A stretch of DNA of 36,217 bases from JAAGZL01 sp050290785 (lineage in GTDB: Bacteria > Pseudomonadota > Gammaproteobacteria > Chromatiales > Chromatiaceae), in assembly GCA_050290785.1 (NCBI GenBank), contig JBNKIR010000012.1:1-36217 (forward strand), given 5' to 3'. How positions within the stretch are numbered: the stretch's first letter is position 1; every line of letters starts with the position of its first letter. Shown here piece by piece: positions 32,056 to 36,217 of the stretch. The translations under genes and the position numbers were made by a program. The notes beneath the pieces were generated by a model. The model was given only the letters and a program-made list of their open reading frames with translations, had not been told where the DNA came from and ran no database searches.

Positions 32056-32511
32056 TCAATTCTCTCTGATCGAATCATCATACCTGATCTCAAAATGCAG
32101 CTTATGCCTGGCCTCTTCACTGGCCAGCGCCAGCAGCGATGTCCTGATCCCATCATCATCGGCCAGTGCAGCCATGTCGTTGTATAACTGAAACGCCTTC
32201 TTCTCCAGCTTCATAGCCACAACCAGGGCATCTTCGTAGCTCATATCACCAGAAGGCGTTACATCGACCAGATAATCGGCCATCTTCAGATCAGGTACGG
32301 ATTGGTGATTTACCAACTTAGCCGCACCCTGCTCTTTTAGCTCCATCAGTTTTTGCTTATGCCTGAGTTCCTCTCGCGCAAACCCTTCCAGTATTTCGCG
32401 CATTGATGCATGCTTTGCGCTCTCTGACAGTCTGGTATAAAAATCCGCTGCCGCCTGTTCCTGGTCGATGGCAAACTCTAACACCTCATCTAACGATTCC
32501 CATTCCTTCAT
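32056..32511 (-). CDS. Ferritin-like di-iron protein (rubrerythrin type, no rubredoxin domain)
   Basis: This 151-aa four-helix protein has two EExRH sites typical of di-iron ferritin-like proteins: REELRH (Glu48 and His51) and SEEARH (Glu133 and His136). Each is preceded on its partner helix by a Glu in AIDQEQAAADFY (Glu18) and MKLEKKAFQLY (Glu103). The duplicated helix pairs give the symmetrical di-iron centre of the rubrerythrin erythrin domain. The rubredoxin-type Cys4 iron domain of full rubrerythrin is missing, and the chain ends 15 residues after the last ligand. Members reduce peroxide or handle iron. It stands alone on its strand, with a 150-bp gap to the next gene upstream. The start ATG at 32511 follows AGGTAGCGAAGGTC, a reasonable ribosome site. 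Confidence 0.85.
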   Translation of the reverse strand: MKEWESLDEVLEFAIDQEQAAADFYTRLSESAKHASMREILEGFAREELRHKQKLMELKEQGAAKLVNHQSVPDLKMADYLVDVTPSGDMSYEDALVVAMKLEKKAFQLYNDMAALADDDGIRTSLLALASEEARHKLHFEIRYDDSIREN

Positions 32512-32661
32512 GACCTTCGCTACCTCTGAATATTTGGATGTATGAACTTAAATATATAAGCGGCTTGAGTGTAAAGCAAACACAAGGACAGCCCTCTATA
32601 TACCTTACACTTAACGTGCATTATCCATTTGTCGCTGGGCTGAGGTGCGGAAAATTTCTAA

Positions 32662-33543
32662 CTATGACTGTCTGATCTGATTATCAACACAAACCAATAC
32701 TCTCAGGCTATCTTCAATTGACTTCCTGACTACGTAATTACATAGATCATCGTAAACGCTGTTATTTACTTTGTATTTGTTATTACGTACTTGTATCTGC
32801 TCTTTTCCAAAAAATTTACCTAAAGGTCCATAACAACCAAACCCATCAATCTTGATCTCCCTTTTTTTACAGAAACCGATATCTGACTGTTCATCATATT
32901 TCCAGAACAGATCCCAACCAACCCGTCTGCTTTCACCATTTATTTCAACTCTAAACTCAGAATTAGACTTATGGATACGTTCAAGTGTGGTCAAGGCAGC
33001 ATTGCGGTAGATATGTTCAATACACATGTCGTTGCTGGTGGGCTCGCATACCCTATTGAATCGATCCTGATTGATATTAAAGTTGCTTAGATAGAAACCC
33101 ATCCTGGAATTGAGTCTGACTTCAAAACTATCTCTCATCTTATGAGAGTGATAGACAGGAATAACATGTGCCGGGGAACTCATATCCTGAACCAGATGCA
33201 GTATTTTACCTATCAGGATAAACGTGTACTTTGAGATACCCTCCGATATATTCCTGCTCAACTCCTGAACATATTTTTTGAGAATATGCTCCGCTGTGGG
33301 ATAGAGAGTATAGATATGGAAGGCGCCAAACAGTTTTACCTTCTTCGGCTCAAACCTGTTATTGTGGTTGAAGTAATGTAGATTGCGTGCACCCGCATCA
33401 AGCGCCCCGTTTCGGATTGAGCGGGCACCTTCCTGTATATCATCAACGTTGAATTTAAATTTATCGGCCAACTCTGTTGGAGAAAACATCCAGTAGAGGT
33501 CAACAGCATAGTTGGTGATATCCATATGATCGCTTACTTTCAT
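32662..33543 (-). CDS. Zinc-dependent phospholipase C/P1-nuclease-like protein
   Basis: I start at the ATG at 33543 (293 aa), with AAGGA 7 nt upstream. An ATG at 33585 has no ribosome site. The pattern is that of the phospholipase C/P1 nuclease fold, which binds three zinc ions: His6 (SDHMDITNYAVDLY), GARSIRNGALDAGARNLHYF with His60 (FNHNN), and the best-kept block IGKILHLVQDMSSPAHV with His116, Asp120 and His126. No signal peptide is visible, whereas the characterised members are secreted. It is clearly more AT-rich than the neighbours (runs of TTT and ATA codons, Lys/Asn/Ile-rich protein), suggesting recent acquisition. Substrate unknown: phospholipid or nucleic acid are both possible. Confidence 0.65.
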   Translation of the reverse strand: MKVSDHMDITNYAVDLYWMFSPTELADKFKFNVDDIQEGARSIRNGALDAGARNLHYFNHNNRFEPKKVKLFGAFHIYTLYPTAEHILKKYVQELSRNISEGISKYTFILIGKILHLVQDMSSPAHVIPVYHSHKMRDSFEVRLNSRMGFYLSNFNINQDRFNRVCEPTSNDMCIEHIYRNAALTTLERIHKSNSEFRVEINGESRRVGWDLFWKYDEQSDIGFCKKREIKIDGFGCYGPLGKFFGKEQIQVRNNKYKVNNSVYDDLCNYVVRKSIEDSLRVLVCVDNQIRQS

Positions 33544-33688
33544 TCTTAATCCTTCAACCCTTCCCCGACTCCATGGTTTATCCATGTGTGGCTGCGTTCT
33601 GAGTAAAATTCAGATAACAGCTCAGATCATGATATCACCTGACCTTCCAACATAAAATAGATCCAGTCTAAGCTGGCGAAACAAGTGA

Positions 33689-33707
33689 TAATAATCAACT
33701 ATTATTA
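33689..33707. promoter_or_regulatory. AT-rich dyad upstream of deaD
   Basis: TAATAAT-CAACT-ATTATTA is a perfect 7-bp dyad about 100 bp before the deaD ATG, followed by TAATAT at 33710-33715, a possible -10. It lies in the 266-bp gap between divergent genes and could be an operator for either. Being AT-rich, it could arise by chance. Confidence 0.3.
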
Positions 33708-33809
33708 GGTAATATTCTGTGAATCATGTAGAATTCCGCACCTTTCTTATCCCCGCCAGCTAATCCGGCGTCGATAGTTGTCCAAGCCATCACCTTTACA
33801 GGCAACCAC

Positions 33810-35618
33810 ATGTCCAGCAACTCCAACTCACCATTCGCCCAGTTAGGGCTATCTGAACCCATCCTCAAATCCGTGGAAGAGATCGGCTATGAGACTCCGT
33901 CCCCTATACAGCAGCAAAGCATCCCCCCACTGCTGGACGGGAAAGATATTCTGGGACAGGCCCAGACCGGGACCGGCAAGACCGCGGCCTTTGCCCTGCC
34001 CCTGTTGAGCCGGCTGGACCCATCCAAGGCCACGCCACAGATCCTGGTGCTCACCCCGACCCGGGAACTGGCCATCCAGGTGGCCGAGGCCATGCAGTCC
34101 TACTCCAGACATATCCGCGGCTTCCATGTGCTGCCGGTGTATGGTGGACAATCCATGTCGATCCAACTGCGTCAGCTCAAGCGCGGCGCGCATGTGGTGG
34201 TCGGCACCCCCGGCAGGATCATGGACCACATCCGGCGTAAGACCCTGATACTGGACGATCTCAGCAGCATAGTGCTGGATGAGGCGGACGAGATGCTGAA
34301 TATGGGTTTCATCGAAGATATCGAGTGGATCCTTGAGCACACCCCGGAGCAGCGTCAGACCGCCCTGTTCTCGGCCACCATGCCGACCCAGATCAGGCGT
34401 GTCGCCCAGCGTTATCTGCAAGACCCGATAGAGATACAGATAAAATCCAAGACCAGTACCGTGGACACCATCACCCAGCGCTATTGGCAGGTCACCGGCC
34501 TGCATAAGCTGGATGCCCTGACCCGCATGCTGGAGGTGGAAGAGTTCGACGCCATACTGATCTTCGTGCGCACCAAGACCTCAACCATGGATCTGGCGGA
34601 AAAGCTGCAGGCGCGCGGCTACTCCTGCGCGGCCCTGAACGGCGACATGAACCAGGCCTCCCGTGAATCCACGGTGGAACGTCTCAAGTCCGGCAAACTG
34701 GACATCATCGTCGCCACCGACGTGGCGGCACGCGGTCTGGACGTTGAGCGCATCAGCCACGTCATCAACTACGACATCCCGCACGACACCGAGGCCTATG
34801 TGCACCGCATCGGACGGACCGGACGGGCCGGGCGCAAGGGAGACGCCATCCTGTTTGTCTCCCCCCGCGAGAAAAGGATGTTGAGCGCCATCGAAAAGGC
34901 CACTCGACAGAAGATCACCCAGATGCAACTTCCCAGTCACAAAGAGGTGACCGGCCGCCGGGTGGAACGATTTCAACAGACCATCACCGACACCATCACC
35001 TCCCAGGACCTGGGATTCTTTGAAGAGCTGATCGCGGACTATCAGGAGAGGCACGACATCGAGATAACCCAGATCGCATCCGCCCTGGCCTACCTGAGCC
35101 AACTGGATCGACCATTACAGATCAAGGAAAAAGAGAACAAGAGATCGACTAACGAGAAAGAGGACCGTCCTGACAACAAACGGCAACGATCAGAAAGAGC
35201 GCGTACGGACGAACAACCCAGACGCGAAAAAAGGTCTGTAAAAGATAGCGGACCTGAAGACGGCATGGAGCGTTACCGGATTGAGGTAGGCAAAGATCAC
35301 AACGTGGAACCGAAAAACATCGTTGGCGCAATTGCCAATGAGGCCGGCCTGGAGAGTCAGTACATCGGCCGCATCCAGCTATACGACAACTACAGCACCG
35401 TAGATCTACCGGAAGGTATGCCCAAAGATGTCTATAAACATCTCAAGAGGGTGTGGGTGTGTGGACGCCAGTTGAATATCAGACTGGAAGGCGATTCATC
35501 AGATTCTGGCAACGAAACTCCAGCAAGATCAAAGCGTAGCGACAAGGACAAAACCCAGAAAAGGAAATCTGAAAAACCCAGATCAAAGCCACGAGCAAAA
35601 AAGAAACCAGTAGGCTAG
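33810..35618 (+). CDS. deaD: ATP-dependent DEAD-box RNA helicase DeaD/CsdA
   Basis: This 602-aa DEAD-box helicase has the Q motif (YETPSPIQQQSIP), motif I AQTGTGKT, Ia PTRELAIQ, GG, Ib TPGR, motif II DEAD (VLDEADEML), motif III SAT, motif IV FVRTK, V ATDVAARGLD and VI HRIGRTGRAGR. After a DeaD-type dimerisation region, a charged linker (about 435-485) leads to a DbpA-like RNA-binding domain (about 488-565; RYRIEVGKDHNVEPKNIVGAI and IGRIQLYDNYSTVDLP) and a basic Lys/Arg/Ser tail. This is the plan and length of DeaD rather than RhlE or SrmB. It unwinds RNA in ribosome assembly and cold adaptation, and the window also has a cold-shock protein. Confidence 0.97.
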   Translation: MSSNSNSPFAQLGLSEPILKSVEEIGYETPSPIQQQSIPPLLDGKDILGQAQTGTGKTAAFALPLLSRLDPSKATPQILVLTPTRELAIQVAEAMQSYSRHIRGFHVLPVYGGQSMSIQLRQLKRGAHVVVGTPGRIMDHIRRKTLILDDLSSIVLDEADEMLNMGFIEDIEWILEHTPEQRQTALFSATMPTQIRRVAQRYLQDPIEIQIKSKTSTVDTITQRYWQVTGLHKLDALTRMLEVEEFDAILIFVRTKTSTMDLAEKLQARGYSCAALNGDMNQASRESTVERLKSGKLDIIVATDVAARGLDVERISHVINYDIPHDTEAYVHRIGRTGRAGRKGDAILFVSPREKRMLSAIEKATRQKITQMQLPSHKEVTGRRVERFQQTITDTITSQDLGFFEELIADYQERHDIEITQIASALAYLSQLDRPLQIKEKENKRSTNEKEDRPDNKRQRSERARTDEQPRREKRSVKDSGPEDGMERYRIEVGKDHNVEPKNIVGAIANEAGLESQYIGRIQLYDNYSTVDLPEGMPKDVYKHLKRVWVCGRQLNIRLEGDSSDSGNETPARSKRSDKDKTQKRKSEKPRSKPRAKKKPVG

Positions 35619-35634
35619 AGAGGATCTAAGCAAA

Positions 35635-35711
35635 CCGTCATCCCGCGACCTGATCGCGGGATCCATGGCAGACCGCAAGGCGGATTAGCGAATTGTAGTC
35701 CGCCCTACAAT
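35635..35711. repeat. Composite REP-like element after deaD
   Basis: Copy 2 of the GTCATCCC...GGGATCCA palindrome has a perfect 9-bp stem (ATCCCGCGA 35640-35648 with TCGCGGGAT 35654-35662). It is followed by a second palindromic unit. There GGCGGA (35679-35684) pairs with TCCGCC (35699-35704), while ATTGTAG (35692-35698) pairs with CTACAAT (35705-35711), giving alternative folds. Read leftward, the second unit begins TTGTAGGGCGGA, like the widespread TTGTAGGGTGGGTTA intergenic repeats. It sits in the convergent gap after deaD and may also stop transcription. Confidence 0.7.
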
Positions 35712-35731
35712 CAAAACCAAAACAGTCTCAT

Positions 35732-36217
35732 CTATCTAATTGCCGCCTCTTTAAACATTAATATCGCAGCATCAATTCCATCTGAAGATTTTGCGTGTGA
35801 TAGTATGGTAAACGCCAACTGTAGATCTTTAACCACAACAGATCCTTGAGTCATATATTTCCACTCGCCAGGCTTTGGGTTTTTATCTGTAACCGTGTAG
35901 TAGTAACCTCTATTGCCTGTACCATTTATCTCCTTTAATTCGATTGCAGACTCCTCTGCATTCGGCAGAAGACTATTTCCAATTTGATAAACAGTCGCCT
36001 TAAGTAGTTCAGGATCATTAAAATCAGGATCGTTTTTTATATTCCAAAACACAGTCACTTTAATATAAATATCACGATTCTCCGGGCCAATAGAAATTGT
36101 CGGTGGCAACGCACCAGGCGGCCCACCAAAACCTGACCTCCAGTCAGCAGGAAATCTCAATTCAAGATTCCCATGCGCCGGAATAGGATAAGAGCGAACC
36201 GACGTTGCATCACCAGC
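35732..36217 (-). CDS. Conserved exported-type protein of unknown function, 5' end cut by the window
   Basis: The frame is open to the right edge, so only the last 161 codons are seen. A TTG at 36160 is not a start: the reading continues upstream as VRSYPIPAHGNLEL. The visible part is beta-rich with LRFPADWRSG, PPTISIGPENRDIYIKVTVFW, an SAIELKEINGTGNRGYYYTVTDK repeat-like stretch (with GYYYTVTDK and KPGEWKYMTQG) and an amphipathic helix at the C terminus. Proteins with this SYPIPxHG...GYYxxxTDK...KPGEYKYLTQG pattern are, as far as I recall, small secreted proteins of unknown function; the signal peptide would lie outside the window. No catalytic motif is evident. Confidence 0.75.
   Translation of the reverse strand, partial: AGDATSVRSYPIPAHGNLELRFPADWRSGFGGPPGALPPTISIGPENRDIYIKVTVFWNIKNDPDFNDPELLKATVYQIGNSLLPNAEESAIELKEINGTGNRGYYYTVTDKNPKPGEWKYMTQGSVVVKDLQLAFTILSHAKSSDGIDAAILMFKEAAIR

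Noticed and set aside
36158..36160. TTG as the start of the last gene
   Set aside because: The frame is open beyond it to the window edge and the upstream residues (SYPIPAHGNLEL) continue the protein pattern, so the gene is truncated by the window.
1..36217. CRISPR arrays, tRNA/rRNA genes, complete insertion sequences, prophage or integron features
   Set aside because: I looked in all intergenic gaps and found no regularly spaced repeats, cloverleaf-like sequences, transposases, integrases or phage genes.

Overview
The window looks like chromosome of a motile, aerobic-type gammaproteobacterium. The evidence is the fleQ-fleS-fleR-fliEFGHIJ gene order known from Pseudomonas-type polar flagellar loci, the rpsF-rpsR-DUF2232-rplI-dnaB-alr-radA block common in Gammaproteobacteria, a dedicated TonB/ExbB/ExbD set, and a VPLPA/PEP-CTERM-type protein typical of environmental exopolysaccharide producers. 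A small enzyme resembling half of a sulfur oxygenase reductase hints at a sulfur-oxidising lineage (Chromatiales-like), but this is only a guess. I saw no phage, integron, CRISPR array, complete insertion sequence, tRNA or rRNA.

Layout. 50-4215 (+): TonB-dependent outer membrane receptor, then exbB, exbD and tonB, a self-contained energised uptake system. 4444-4653 (+): cold-shock protein with a long leader and a strong terminator. 4760-6885 (-): OmpR-type regulator and sensor kinase, divergent from an LTXXQ/Spy-like periplasmic protein (7072-7551), with two facing pairs of GTAAC-type half-sites between them. 7790-8704 (+): CTERM-anchored secreted protein, followed by a possible 53-aa small ORF. 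8973-9860 (+): EamA permease. 10043-10927 (-): LysR regulator, divergent from a multi-pass membrane protein (11081-12037).

12122-22618 (-): flagellar block. From promoter to distal end it runs PilZ-like protein, FleQ, FleS, FleR, FliE, FliF, FliG, FliH, FliI and FliJ. Two sites with sigma-54 spacing (GG-N10-GC) lie exactly before fleS and before fliE. They match the known cascade: FleQ activates fleSR, and FleR activates the basal body and export genes.

22699-24853 (+): CorC/CNNM-type membrane protein, an FHA-like protein and a canonical PilZ protein. 24864-25250 (-): the SOR-like small alpha/beta-barrel protein. 25305-31607 (-): radA, alr, dnaB (overlapping genes), then rplI with its own terminator, DUF2232, rpsR and rpsF. 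32056-33543 (-): a two-helix-pair ferritin/rubrerythrin-like protein and an AT-rich gene with a phospholipase C/P1-nuclease-type metal site. 33810-35618 (+): DeaD RNA helicase. 35732 to the right edge (-): the 3' part of a gene of unknown function. Two REP-like palindromic elements occur in the last 5 kb.

Theme. Three proteins connect to cyclic-di-GMP: FleQ with a conserved LFRS motif, one degenerate PilZ-like protein and one canonical PilZ protein. Together with the CTERM protein they suggest control of the switch between motility and surface life. Starts were revised from the longest open frame wherever a better Shine-Dalgarno site or a conserved N terminus pointed to another codon.
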